The notes under the pieces: generated by a model
Told to the model about the DNA's origin: nothing
Seen by the model: only the letters and a program-made list of their open reading frames with translations
Databases searched by the model: none
Shown here: one piece after another, positions 7,773-16,293 of the stretch
Layout of the letters: each line of letters begins with the position of its first letter
Numbering within the stretch: position 1 is the first letter of the stretch
Program-made: the position numbers and the translations under genes
Assembly (NCBI RefSeq): GCF_003285015.1
Contig: NZ_QMFB01000028.1
Span: 1 to 64,000 of the forward strand
Source: Paenibacillus contaminans
Lineage (GTDB): Bacteria; Bacillota; Bacilli; Paenibacillales; NBRC-103111
Length of the DNA stretch: 64,000 nucleotides
Direction of reading: 5' to 3'

Positions 7773-7801
7773 ATGTTAATCCGAACTACCAATGCTGTCA
7801 A
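7773..7801 (-). promoter_or_regulatory. alr promoter
   Basis: Perfect TTGACA, a 17-nt spacer and TAACAT on the minus strand give a leader of about 100 nt before the alr start. This falls in the 305-nt gap between the LolA-like gene and alr. The rest of that gap shows nothing else I can support. Confidence 0.65.
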
Positions 7802-7969
7802 TGAATGATAAATGATTACGGGCGTTTTTGACGCTTCCATTTACCGGAAGTCGAGCGGTCAGCGGAGATATACTTTCCGAGACTTATACCAAAAGCGGAT
7901 CCAGGCGGCACAGTTTAGAGCCAATACCGTTACAGCATCATTTCATGCCGTTTTCACCGCTCCCGGACG

Positions 7970-9292
7970 TTACTTGCCGATTCCATCCTGTACCGATTGA
8001 GCGATTTTCACCATCTCCGGCTGCGCCAAATCTCCGGAGGAAAGCCGGTACTGGATGCCGTCATACGTCCAAACGAGCGTCTTCTTCTCGGTACCCGTCA
8101 TCACGCCGACCGTATAGCCGAGATCGACCCACGAGCCTTCCGGTCCGAGCATTTCCTGCTCCTTCGGCTGGAACTCCTGCAGCGTATAGTTGTAAGCTCC
8201 CGAATAGCGGAGCATGATCCCTTTGTTGTCGCCGAGCGTAACCTCGCTCACATCCTGCTTCGTCACGCCTTTAGGCAAATACGTCGGCTCGATCACGCCG
8301 AAAGAGACTTCATTCGCTCCCACCTTCGTGCCGCCTTGCACCGAGCCGCTTGCCGGTTTGTCGCTTGCTCCGGTTGTTTTGCCGCCGGATGTATCCGTGT
8401 GGCCTGCTGCGGGGCTCGCGCCGGCTGGTTTTCCGGAAGCTTCGGGCGTTTTGCCGTCCGTCGATTTCGTTCCGTTCGTACCGCCGTTCGCCGCGTTCGC
8501 GCCGGTTTGCTTCCCGTCGGCATCGGACGATTTGCCGTCCGTCGACTTGCTGCCAGGCGCGGAGGTCGAGCTGGCTTTGCCGTCCGCCGCCTTTTCTCCC
8601 GTCCCGGCGTTCGTTTTGCCGTCGTTCGGCTGTGCTGCAGTAGGCAGCGACTGAACGTTCCAGCTTGTCATGTTGCGCTGCATGTCGAACGAATCCTTGT
8701 CGAACTTTTTGCCGAATTGGAATTGGTTGAAGTCGACGACGACCATCACTTTCGCGTTTGCGTCAAGCACCTCGACATGTCTTGGCGCGTAGTCCTTCTT
8801 GTCCAGCCATATTTTTTGCCGGGATAGCGAAGCGTTCTGGTAGTTCGCCATCACATCGAACACGTAATTGTTCTCTTCGGTCGTAAACTGCCGGTCGCCG
8901 TCCATCATGATGCTTTGAACCAGCGACTGGTACAAGTAAACTTGTCCCTGATTTTCCGGCCAATCGCTTTGGAAGCGGAAGCTTTTGTTCAGATGAGGCG
9001 TCAGTACGAACACCCCTTCGTCGTTGCGCAGCACGATTTGCGTGATATCCTTCTTGTCGTTGGTCAGCGAAATGCGATAGTAATGAGGGTCTTGGAACCA
9101 AACTTCGACCTGATATACTTGCGGCTCTTGACCGGTATTCAGCGTCATCGTACCCGTGCTTTGATAGCTTTCGAGCTTGCTGATCACATGATCCAACTGT
9201 TTGACTACCGATCCTGCGTCCTTGCTGCCGCATCCGGCCAGAACTACCGCTAAACTTATCACGATGGCTGCTATCCATGTGATCCGACGCAT
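7970..9292 (-). CDS. LolA-like/YdcC-type lipoprotein with DUF4367-like C-terminus
   Basis: 440 aa. A lipoprotein signal peptide ends in LAGC (lipidated Cys21). Residues ~30-215 form a LolA-like fold (outer-membrane lipoprotein-sorting family, YdcC in Bacillus; GerS-type relatives act in germination). Residues ~220-325 are a low-complexity, repetitive stretch rich in T, G, K and D (KSTDGK repeats). The C-terminal ~100 residues resemble DUF4367 (YLPKGV..., WTYDGIQYRL). It would sit on the outer face of the membrane. Being upstream of alr matches ydcC, which is a sporulation gene; a sporulation role here is inference. Confidence 0.8.
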   Translation of the reverse strand: MRRITWIAAIVISLAVVLAGCGSKDAGSVVKQLDHVISKLESYQSTGTMTLNTGQEPQVYQVEVWFQDPHYYRISLTNDKKDITQIVLRNDEGVFVLTPHLNKSFRFQSDWPENQGQVYLYQSLVQSIMMDGDRQFTTEENNYVFDVMANYQNASLSRQKIWLDKKDYAPRHVEVLDANAKVMVVVDFNQFQFGKKFDKDSFDMQRNMTSWNVQSLPTAAQPNDGKTNAGTGEKAADGKASSTSAPGSKSTDGKSSDADGKQTGANAANGGTNGTKSTDGKTPEASGKPAGASPAAGHTDTSGGKTTGASDKPASGSVQGGTKVGANEVSFGVIEPTYLPKGVTKQDVSEVTLGDNKGIMLRYSGAYNYTLQEFQPKEQEMLGPEGSWVDLGYTVGVMTGTEKKTLVWTYDGIQYRLSSGDLAQPEMVKIAQSVQDGIGK

Positions 9293-9382
9293 TGTGCATC
9301 ATCCCCTCATTGGCTAAATATCGAACACTGATACATGTCTATGAGGGTACTTGGCCAATTATGCAGACAAGTGTGACGAGCC

Positions 9383-9395
9383 TGACAAGTTGTCA
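9383..9395. repeat. Short perfect palindrome upstream of the LolA-like gene
   Basis: TGACAA-G-TTGTCA, about 90 nt before the LolA-like start. It could be an operator, but nothing else supports that. A TTGACA overlaps it on the minus strand without a well-spaced -10. Confidence 0.3.
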
Positions 9396-9562
9396 AAATA
9401 AGCTTCCGCACGGGAAGACGATGCGCCTTCAGCGATCGAAGAACGGTTGGACGGTCGCATGGCATTTTTCGCGCGACGCCCGGTCACACGGCTGCTGTTA
9501 AACAACATGATTTTCGCCGGACAAAACCTTTTTTTTCACGGACGCAGGGCCGCCACACTATA

Positions 9563-10183
9563 CTAAAACCCCCGGTCCGCCGCGACTCGTCCCAGCTCGT
9601 CTCTCATGGAAGCGGTCAGTTGAAAGCAGATCGCCCCCATTTCTTCCGGCGGAAGCCGAAAGCCGCTGAGCGTCCAATCGATCAGCATAACATGAATAAC
9701 TGAAGACAAGGAAGCGCGCGCATAATAGCGACTCTCCGAAAGTCCTTCTCCCGTTTCTTCTCCCGCCGCCTCCGCAATCATCCGATCCAAGCAAAAACTC
9801 AAGCTTCTATATAAAATTTGACGAACCTTGCGGTCTTTATTGGTTATGTTGTTAAGCAAGGCCGGCGGCAGCCGATGCTTCCACTTATCGAACAATCGGA
9901 TGAACAACCGCTCGCTCCACAAGCTTTCCTTGCCGAAATCTCCGAAAAACTGCTCAAACAGCTCCGTTATCGACGCGAACAACACTTCATCTTTATCCTT
10001 GTAATTCCGGTAAAAGGTTTGCCTAACGACGCCGGCCTTGTCCGCTATTTGAAGAATAGAAATATCCGAATACCCCGTATGCTCCATTAATTGAAGCAAA
10101 GCCGTCATAATCCATTCCTTCGAACGCGGCGTCCGAACGGTTTGCGCTTCCGCCAAATGTGACACATCCTCTTCTCTGTCCAT
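9563..10183 (-). CDS. TetR/AcrR-family transcriptional regulator
   Basis: 206 aa. The N-terminal helix-turn-helix (ISILQIADKAGVVRQTFYRNYKDKDEVLF, ~40-70) is typical TetR. The C-terminal ligand domain is helical without a recognisable ligand. It is divergent from a siderophore-binding lipoprotein gene, and the intergenic region carries a perfect 7-2-7 palindrome, so it probably controls itself and that gene. No terminator hairpin is obvious after it. Confidence 0.88.
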   Translation of the reverse strand: MDREEDVSHLAEAQTVRTPRSKEWIMTALLQLMEHTGYSDISILQIADKAGVVRQTFYRNYKDKDEVLFASITELFEQFFGDFGKESLWSERLFIRLFDKWKHRLPPALLNNITNKDRKVRQILYRSLSFCLDRMIAEAAGEETGEGLSESRYYARASLSSVIHVMLIDWTLSGFRLPPEEMGAICFQLTASMRDELGRVAADRGF

Positions 10184-10236
10184 TTTTGATGCAATGTGTG
10201 CTATTTCCAGTTGCGTAACGAACGAACTTATACTAA

Positions 10237-10252
10237 TGTTACAACTGTAACA
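10237..10252. promoter_or_regulatory. Palindromic operator candidate (TetR-type)
   Basis: TGTTACA-AC-TGTAACA is a perfect 7-bp inverted repeat with a 2-nt centre, in the divergent region between the TetR gene and the substrate-binding protein gene. It follows a TATACT (10229-10234) that could be a plus-strand -10. Assignment to this TetR protein is inferred from position. Confidence 0.6.
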
Positions 10253-10258
10253 TAAGAG

Positions 10259-10273
10259 TGATAATCATTGTCA
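10259..10273 (+). promoter_or_regulatory. Fur box
   Basis: TGATAATCATTGTCA differs at one position from the Bacillus 7-1-7 Fur consensus TGATAATnATTATCA. It lies about 50 nt before the start of an iron-siderophore-type binding protein, directly downstream of the palindrome. This predicts iron repression. Confidence 0.75.
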
Positions 10274-10323
10274 ATTAGAACATGTTTAAGCTTACATCAT
10301 CAAGGAGGCATCAATTTACGATC

Positions 10324-11289
10324 ATGCAGCTATTCCGAAAACCACTCGCCCTTCTTCTATCCCTTGTCCTAATTTCCCTGCTGGCAGCGTGCGGCAAAAG
10401 CGCCACCGAGACTCCGAGTCCGGAGCCTAGCCCAACGCAAAACGCGGCGAGAACCATCACGCACGCGATGGGCAGCACCCCGATCACCGGCACGCCGCAG
10501 CGCATAGTCGTTCTTACTACCCAAGGAACCGAAACGCTTCTGGAGCTCGGCATACAGCCTGTAGGCGCCGTCAAATCGTGGATCGGGAATCCGTGGTATG
10601 ACCACATTAAAGACCGCATGAACGGCGTGCAAGTCGTCGGCGATGAAACGCAGCCGAATATGGAGCTGATTGCGAGCCTGAAGCCCGATTTAATTTTGGG
10701 CACCAAGGTGCGCCAGGAGAAAATTTACGATCAGCTTACCGCCATCGCACCTACCGTATTTACCGAAAATTTGGGCGACAGCATGCTGGAAAACTTCGAG
10801 CTTTACACAAAAGCATTAAACAAAGAAACCGAAGGCAAAGCCGTCCTGGACCAATTCAACAAGCTCATCGCCGATACCAAAGCCAAGCTGGGGGACAAAA
10901 CGAAGCTGCAAATTTCCATGGCCCGCTTCCAGCCGGACAAAGTCCGCGTCTACCTGAAGCAGAACTTTGCCGGCGTCGTGCTGGAAAAACTCGGTTTCGC
11001 GCGTCCGGAATCGCAAAATAAGAAGGAATTCACGTTGGACATCGTGAAAGAGCAGCTGCCAATGCTGGATGGAGACGTCCTGTTCTATTTCACCTCGGAC
11101 CGGGACGGCGCTACAGCAGCGACCGATTTAGCCAAGAGCTGGTTTAAAGATCCGCTTGCCCAAAATATGAACGTCGTGAAAAGCAACCGCATTTTCAACG
11201 TCGACGAGGCGATCTGGAACTCGGCAGGCGGCATGATGGCAGCCAAGCTGCTGGTTAAAGATATCGAGAAAATCGTGACGGGATTGTAG
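10324..11289 (+). CDS. Iron-siderophore ABC transporter substrate-binding lipoprotein
   Basis: 321 aa from the ATG at 10324 (MQLFRKPLALLLSLV). The lipobox is LAAC (Cys23), then a Ser/Pro/Thr linker. The frame opens at 10282, but that ATG has no ribosome site; AAGGAGG lies 15 nt before 10324, a rather long gap. The mature part is the FecB/FhuD/periplasmic-binding-protein type (RIVVLTTQGTETLLELGIQPVG, then MELIASLKPDLILGTK). It would catch ferric siderophores outside the cell and hand them to an ABC permease. No permease or ATPase gene is adjacent, so it must use a partner elsewhere. A Fur box and a palindrome precede it. Confidence 0.9.
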   Translation: MQLFRKPLALLLSLVLISLLAACGKSATETPSPEPSPTQNAARTITHAMGSTPITGTPQRIVVLTTQGTETLLELGIQPVGAVKSWIGNPWYDHIKDRMNGVQVVGDETQPNMELIASLKPDLILGTKVRQEKIYDQLTAIAPTVFTENLGDSMLENFELYTKALNKETEGKAVLDQFNKLIADTKAKLGDKTKLQISMARFQPDKVRVYLKQNFAGVVLEKLGFARPESQNKKEFTLDIVKEQLPMLDGDVLFYFTSDRDGATAATDLAKSWFKDPLAQNMNVVKSNRIFNVDEAIWNSAGGMMAAKLLVKDIEKIVTGL

Positions 11290-11655
11290 TAGTAAAGCTT
11301 ACATGTAACTTGCGCTCTTGTCATCGCGCTCCGTAACGCGCATTTAGCGGCACGGCGGCGGTCAAGATTATGGTGGCACATGGCGGCTGTCGAACAGCGC
11401 GCATAGCGGTGTTGTGCGATGCCAAAACGATACACATAACGACGGTTACATGACTGCGGTCGAAACGCCTTCCATTGCGGTGTTCCGTGACGGCAAAAAA
11501 GACGCATATTCTAGCTTCATAGCGCAGCGGTCATTCCCCGAGCTAAACGCAAAAAGCCCGCTTGCAGCATAGTATTGCTGCGAGCAGGCTTTTTTCATCT
11601 TATTAGAAATAAACCGCAAGCCATATCCAAAACCTGAATAGTTGCCGAATCCGGC
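11290..11655. other. Intergenic region without a convincing gene
   Basis: About 366 nt, G+C-rich in its first 250 nt, with loosely repeated GCGGTGTT-type stretches and only short frames. A terminator hairpin lies at 11551-11596. It may be decayed sequence; I can support nothing else in it. Confidence 0.5.
11551..11596 (+). terminator. Intrinsic terminator
   Basis: AAAAGCCCGCTTGCAGCA pairs with TGCTGCGAGCAGGCTTTT with a few mismatches, followed by a T-run on the plus strand and preceded by an A-run, so it may work both ways. It separates the binding-protein gene from the convergent 42-aa gene. Confidence 0.75.
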
Positions 11656-11784
11656 CTACCTCAGCAGAAACCAAAAAGCCCCGATAAGCGCTGCCCATAA
11701 TATAGAGCCAAACAGGATGCCGTAAGCAATTCCTTTTCCGACCGAAAGCGTGTCCTCCGGAACCCTATCGTCTTGATCGACCAT
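11656..11784 (-). CDS. Small 42-aa single-pass membrane protein
   Basis: Encodes MVDQDDRVPEDTLSVGKGIA followed by a hydrophobic segment of ~22 residues (YGILFGSILWAALIGAFWFLL) ending R-stop. The ribosome site AGAGGAGG is 7 nt before the ATG, close to ideal. The acidic N-terminus and one membrane span suggest a membrane-anchored peptide. I do not recognise it. It is convergent with the binding-protein gene and ends close to the 11551-11596 terminator. Confidence 0.7.
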   Translation of the reverse strand: MVDQDDRVPEDTLSVGKGIAYGILFGSILWAALIGAFWFLLR

Positions 11785-12039
11785 GCTCGGACCTCCTCTT
11801 CCATAACCTTCCTACTCAGCAGTATGGCACGTCCGTCCGCGTTTTATTCGCCCAGCTCTTTCATGCAGCTGCGTTTTTCCCTATAATATATGAGAATACG
11901 GTTGTCGAAGTCACTCGAAAGCTGCGTTTGCATATATATCCAAGTATATGTTTCTTCGGCAGAGAACATGTGTACTTCAAGGCAGCCGTTCCTTATGGGC
12001 GTCTTGAAAAAATTAAGCATATTAAGGAGCTGCCTCCCC

Positions 12040-12993
12040 TTGAAAAATAAACGAATTGCCGTCATCGGAACGGTATTTATAGACTGTAAAGGATTCGCCT
12101 TTCAAGATTATCGGCCGGCCGGCCGGAATTTAGGCTCGATCCAATTCGTTCACGGCGGCGTCGGGCGTAATGTAGCCGAGACGATCGCTTCCCTCAACGT
12201 GCCGACAACCTTCGTCAGCTCCGTTGATGCGACAGGCATCGGCCATGAAGTGGTGAACCACTTGCAAGCCCGTCACATCGACGTAAGCTACGTGAAGGAA
12301 GCGCCGAGCGGAGGCATGGGGATGTGGCTCGCCATTCTGAACGAGAACGGGGACTTGGCGGGCTCCATTTCGCAAATGCCCGACATGGCGCATATAGAGC
12401 AGCAGTTGTTGGAGCAAGGCGACAAGCTGGTCCAAGAGACGTCGCATATCGCCCTCGAGCTTGACTTGAACGAGCCCATCTCCCGACGCGTCATCCAGCT
12501 GGCAGCCCAGCACGGAAAGCCCGTGTACGGCATACCCGGCAATTTTGACGTGATCGGCAGCCATCCGGATCTCTTGCAGGGCATGGCCTGCTTCATTTGC
12601 AACCATATCGAAGGGGAGCGCCTGATGAACGCGACGTTCGAGGGGGTTCCGCCGGAGACGATCATCGGCCATCTGAAGGCCTATGTCAAAACCAGCGGGC
12701 TACAGTCGATCGTCATGACGCTCGGCGCTGAAGGCTCCGTCTACTTCGACGCAACGACCGGCGAATCCGGCTATCAGCCGGTATTCCCGGTCAACGTCGT
12801 CGACACAACCGGCGCGGGCGACGCCTTCTTCGCCGGCACCGTCGCCGGCCTCGTAAGCGGCCTGCCGCTTGCCAAGGCCGTCGTCTGCGGCACCAAAGTC
12901 GCCGGCTGGACGATCGAGTCCGCCGAAAGCACCTGCCCCGATATCGCGGCGCGCGCGGCAGGGGATGAGGTTTTGGGGGAGTTGTTGGGGTAA
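12040..12993 (+). CDS. PfkB-family carbohydrate kinase
   Basis: 317 aa from a TTG at 12040 (LKNKRIAVIGTVFIDCKGF), with AAGGAG 11 nt upstream; the frame is open to 11890 but that extension looks non-coding. PfkB signatures are GGVGRNVAETIASL near the N-terminus and DTTGAGDAFFAGTVAGL near residue 255, whose aspartate is the catalytic base. It phosphorylates a sugar or nucleoside in the cytoplasm; the substrate (ribokinase-, pseudouridine- or adenosine-kinase-like) cannot be told from sequence. A TATAAT at 11882-11887 could be its -10, with a poor -35. It is followed by a strong terminator. Confidence 0.88.
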   Translation: MKNKRIAVIGTVFIDCKGFAFQDYRPAGRNLGSIQFVHGGVGRNVAETIASLNVPTTFVSSVDATGIGHEVVNHLQARHIDVSYVKEAPSGGMGMWLAILNENGDLAGSISQMPDMAHIEQQLLEQGDKLVQETSHIALELDLNEPISRRVIQLAAQHGKPVYGIPGNFDVIGSHPDLLQGMACFICNHIEGERLMNATFEGVPPETIIGHLKAYVKTSGLQSIVMTLGAEGSVYFDATTGESGYQPVFPVNVVDTTGAGDAFFAGTVAGLVSGLPLAKAVVCGTKVAGWTIESAESTCPDIAARAAGDEVLGELLG

Positions 12994-12997
12994 GAAA

Positions 12998-13033
12998 AAA
13001 GGTTGGGACGCTAATGCGAGATCCCAACCTTTC
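12998..13033. terminator. Bidirectional terminator closing locus I
   Basis: AAAGGTTGGGA and TCCCAACCTTT pair perfectly (11 bp), with A and T runs on either side. It ends the pfkB-like gene on one strand and the sugar-transferase gene on the other; the latter's stop is directly adjacent. Confidence 0.9.
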
Positions 13034-14440
13034 TCAATATGCGTTTTTGTTCACAAAACCATTCCAAACCGTTTTCCAAATAATTTTAATATCAAACAAA
13101 AAAGTCCAGTTTTCTATATAAAAAATGTCATAAGAAATGCGATCCTTGATTGACGTGTCGCCCCTCAATCCGTTGCTTTGCGCCCAACCGGTAATACCCG
13201 GTCGAATATGATGTTTAACCATATATTTCGGAATTTCTTCTTTAAATTGCTCTACAAAGAATGGGCGCTCCGGCCTCGGTCCAACTACACTCATGTGCCC
13301 GAATAAAACATTGAAAAACTGCGGCAATTCGTCTAAGCTTGTTTTTCTTAAGAATGAACCAAACTTGGTTTTTCTAGGATCATCTGCAGTTGTCCATTGT
13401 TGATCAGAACTTGCTTGTTCTAATACTTTCATCGAACGAAATTTATACATTTGAAATGTGCGACGATTCAAACCGACCCGCTCCTGCTTAAAAATTATAG
13501 GGCCTTTAGAGGTCGCCTTAATTCCTAGTACGATAATGAGCATAAGCGGCAACGTAAAGGCAATAGCGATTAGAGAGAACCCAATATCGAACATTCGCTT
13601 CATTACCCGATTACTTAGATCATCTAAAGGGATATCACGAACATTAATGAGCGGCATGCCTGCAAAATTATCAAAATGCGGTCTAGCCGGCAAAAAGTCA
13701 TAATAATCAGGGATAATCATTGTACGGACTCCGGCTTTTTCACAAATCGATATTATATGGCCATACTTGTCATGTGCATCCAGAGGCAGCGCGATAATGA
13801 CTTCGTCTACTAACATACTCTGAAGTATGGATTCGAGTTCCTCTACCTTCCCCAAAATAGGCTTATAGTACTGTGGGCTTTCTTCATGCGCGGTTTGGAA
13901 ATCATCCAAAAAGCCGACAACTTCAAAGCCAAGCTCAGGGTGGTGCATGACATTTTTATAAAACCGTCTTCCTAGACTCCCCGCCCCAAGAATAAGGACA
14001 AATTGTTTGTTATAACCTTTCTCTCGAAGACTTTTCAATCCAAGTTTAATTGCATACCTATAAAAACCGATAAATACCAGATTAGAAATAAAGAACATGG
14101 CAAGAAAGTGCCTGGACACATCCATTTGTTTCAAAAGAAACAGAATCATAATAAGAATGAGCAAACTGACTGCCTGAATTTGAATAATTTTGAAAACTTC
14201 GAAAGAAAACCGTTTTTTACGCTTTGGCGAATAAAAATTGGTTAAATAACCTAAGCCTACGGCAATAACTCCGTAAATCAAGCTCCAAGTAAGATAATTT
14301 GAACGCGGAAGATGCCATTCATACCCCATCCATCCGGACATGAACTTTATGTAGAAAGCAACTAGAAATGAACATTGCATAATTATAAAATCACAGCCTG
14401 CATAAAGCTGCGTCAACATGCCTTGACTTCGACGAATCAT
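13034..14440 (-). CDS. Undecaprenyl-phosphate hexose-1-phosphate transferase (WbaP/WsfP type)
   Basis: 468 aa. Membrane helices fill residues ~10-120, a nucleotide-binding-like middle domain follows (FVLILGAGSLGRRFYKNV), one more helix lies near 285, and the C-terminal bacterial sugar transferase domain carries KQERVGLNRRTFQMYKFRSM, TSLDELPQFFNVL and VVGPRPERP. It transfers a hexose-1-phosphate from a UDP-sugar to undecaprenyl phosphate, starting glycan synthesis. The fold order is that of WsaP/WsfP, which start S-layer glycans in Geobacillus and Paenibacillus. It is the last gene of locus I and ends in the shared terminator. The donor (UDP-Gal or UDP-Glc) is not decided by the sequence. Confidence 0.88.
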   Translation of the reverse strand: MIRRSQGMLTQLYAGCDFIIMQCSFLVAFYIKFMSGWMGYEWHLPRSNYLTWSLIYGVIAVGLGYLTNFYSPKRKKRFSFEVFKIIQIQAVSLLILIMILFLLKQMDVSRHFLAMFFISNLVFIGFYRYAIKLGLKSLREKGYNKQFVLILGAGSLGRRFYKNVMHHPELGFEVVGFLDDFQTAHEESPQYYKPILGKVEELESILQSMLVDEVIIALPLDAHDKYGHIISICEKAGVRTMIIPDYYDFLPARPHFDNFAGMPLINVRDIPLDDLSNRVMKRMFDIGFSLIAIAFTLPLMLIIVLGIKATSKGPIIFKQERVGLNRRTFQMYKFRSMKVLEQASSDQQWTTADDPRKTKFGSFLRKTSLDELPQFFNVLFGHMSVVGPRPERPFFVEQFKEEIPKYMVKHHIRPGITGWAQSNGLRGDTSIKDRISYDIFYIENWTFLFDIKIIWKTVWNGFVNKNAY

Positions 14441-14449
14441 GGCGGCTAA

Positions 14450-15316
14450 TCACCTCATACGTCTAATCTGATTTTGAACTAAAGCTAGCGTCAGTTTTAG
14501 CGAAATTCCTGCGAAAACCATCGCATTTACAACCCATGAGTATTTTGGGATAAAATGCTTCCGGTGAAATACCCACATCGCCCGATAAAACTCATATACA
14601 ATCTTAACTGGCTTTCTTCGACTGCTGGCCCCTTTATAATGAATAATCCGGGTAAGCGGATAGTATGATATCTCCCATCCAACTTCTTTAATCCGGTAAC
14701 ACCAATCAATATCTTCACCGTACATAAAAAACGTATCATCCAGCATCCCGACTTGTTCGATTGCTTCCCGACGTACCAACATAAACGCTCCGACCAAACA
14801 ATCAATCCGATGGGGCAGATCAGGATCCAAGTGATTAAGTTGATATTGACTGAATCGCGGGTTGCCGGGAAATAGCTTGGAGAACCCGAATGCATAGTAA
14901 AAAGAGGCTTCAGGGGTAGGAAAGCCGCGAAGGCAGGCTCTATCCAACGATCCGTCTGGAAGTACAACCTTACAGCCGCTTGCTCCTACAGCCGGATTTG
15001 TGTCCATATGTCGAATCATGATATCCAACGTATCCGGCTGCACCACGGTATCCGAGTTCAGCAAAAGGATATAACGCCCCTTGGCGACCTGTATAGCCTG
15101 ATTGTTGGCGCGTGCGAAGCCAACGTTCACATCATTAACAATCACCGTAATAGCTGGAAATTCGCTTCTAACAACTTCAACTGCGCCGTCCGTCGAAGCA
15201 TTGTCCACTAGTATGATTTCATAAGAATATTCGGTAACCGACTGTTGTACGGAACGAATCGTTTGCAGCGTTAAATCGCGCGTATTATAGTTTAGAATCA
15301 ACACACTAATATCCAT
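14450..15316 (-). CDS. Family 2 glycosyltransferase (rhamnosyltransferase-like)
   Basis: 288 aa from the ATG at 15316 (MDISVLILNYNTRDLTLQTI), preceded by GGGGATC; the frame opens slightly earlier. GT2 motifs: VDNASTDGAVEVV, the LLLNSDTVVQ aspartate segment and MYGEDIDWCYRI. This pattern is seen in WbbL-like rhamnosyltransferases. It probably adds a sugar to the lipid-linked glycan on the cytoplasmic side. It pairs with the initiating transferase gene 10 nt downstream and is separated from rmlD by a terminator. Confidence 0.85.
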   Translation of the reverse strand: MDISVLILNYNTRDLTLQTIRSVQQSVTEYSYEIILVDNASTDGAVEVVRSEFPAITVIVNDVNVGFARANNQAIQVAKGRYILLLNSDTVVQPDTLDIMIRHMDTNPAVGASGCKVVLPDGSLDRACLRGFPTPEASFYYAFGFSKLFPGNPRFSQYQLNHLDPDLPHRIDCLVGAFMLVRREAIEQVGMLDDTFFMYGEDIDWCYRIKEVGWEISYYPLTRIIHYKGASSRRKPVKIVYEFYRAMWVFHRKHFIPKYSWVVNAMVFAGISLKLTLALVQNQIRRMR

Positions 15317-15383
15317 AACGATCCCCATTAAAATGTAAGTAGCTTCATTATACCATGAAAGCACTCATACTGGTCGAGACAAT

Positions 15384-15419
15384 GAAAAAAAGACTAGATT
15401 TTCCAGTCATCTAGTCTTT
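15384..15419 (-). terminator. Terminator after rmlD
   Basis: On the minus strand AAAGACTAGA-11 nt-TCTAGTCTTT is a perfect 10-bp stem followed by a T-run. It separates rmlD from the glycosyltransferase/WsfP-like pair. Confidence 0.85.
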
Positions 15420-15436
15420 ACTGCACTATCTTTTAT

Positions 15437-16291
15437 TTAAGCATCTAAGTGCTGCAGCTGTTCCAAAAACCGTTTCAACGCATCACGCCAAGGCGGTATA
15501 TCGGCAAAACCGTTTAAACGAATCGCCATGTGGTCCATCGCCGAATACTTAGGTCTTGGAGCAGGCCTAGGAAATTCGTCAGTAGTACATGGTTCAACCT
15601 TAATCTCAAGTCCGCTTTCATCGAATATTGCTTTTGCAAAATCGAACCACGAACACACTCCTGAGTTGGAGGCATGATAAATGCCATACTTCTCGGTCTG
15701 AATCAGCTCGACAAGAAAATGACTTAAATCAACCGTATATGTCGGCGAACCGATTTGATCATTAACGACTTTGAGCGAATCACGTTCTTTACCAAGCTTC
15801 AACATCGTTTTGATAAAATTATTACCGTGAAGGCCATAAACCCATGATGTCCGCACAATAAAAAACTTATGACAAAGAGATCGTGTCAAAAGCTCTCCGG
15901 CATGCTTCGACTTCCCGTATACCCCGTTCGGATTCGTTGAGTCGAACTCCTTATAAGGTACTTGACCCGTACCGTCAAAAACATAATCTGTACTGATGTA
16001 AACCAGCTTGGCTCCAATTTCATTAGCACAAACCGCAATATTGCGCGTGCCAAATGCATTGACCTCGTATGCTCTATCCTGATCGGATTCCGCTTGGTCG
16101 ACGGCCGTATACGCAGCACTATGAATAATAACTTCAGGCCGCGTTCTAGTTAGAACTTGTTGGCATTGATCCAAATTACAAATATCCAGCTCGTCTCTGC
16201 CAAAACCATAAACATCAAAGCCTCGACTACGGAGTATTCCAACTAGGTCCTTACCCAGTTGGCCGTTCGCTCCTGTAACTGCGACCTTCAT
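15437..16291 (-). CDS. rfbD: dTDP-4-dehydrorhamnose reductase
   Basis: 284 aa. The N-terminal GANGQLGKDL is the NADPH site, STDYVFDGTG follows, and the catalytic YGKSKHAGE gives the YxxxK pair. It makes dTDP-L-rhamnose from dTDP-4-keto-L-rhamnose, the last step of the pathway. Length is standard. It starts 2 nt after the rfbB stop and is the last of the rmlACBD run, the same order as in the Geobacillus S-layer glycan cluster. Confidence 0.95.
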   Translation of the reverse strand: MKVAVTGANGQLGKDLVGILRSRGFDVYGFGRDELDICNLDQCQQVLTRTRPEVIIHSAAYTAVDQAESDQDRAYEVNAFGTRNIAVCANEIGAKLVYISTDYVFDGTGQVPYKEFDSTNPNGVYGKSKHAGELLTRSLCHKFFIVRTSWVYGLHGNNFIKTMLKLGKERDSLKVVNDQIGSPTYTVDLSHFLVELIQTEKYGIYHASNSGVCSWFDFAKAIFDESGLEIKVEPCTTDEFPRPAPRPKYSAMDHMAIRLNGFADIPPWRDALKRFLEQLQHLDA

Positions 16292-16293
16292 GT

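Noticed and set aside
6294..7808. 504-codon open frame on the plus strand
   Set aside because: Antisense to alr, whose motifs are intact; no protein-like features.
8350..8620. Possible tandem repeat array or CRISPR
   Set aside because: The repeats encode KSTDGK-type linker residues in frame within the lipoprotein gene; no equal spacers or cas genes.
7997..8827. Long plus-strand frames over the repetitive part of the LolA-like gene
   Set aside because: They mirror the low-complexity linker of the real gene.
11888..12039. T-box or other riboswitch before the PfkB gene
   Set aside because: No T-box motif, no recognisable aptamer; only a plain leader of ~150 nt.
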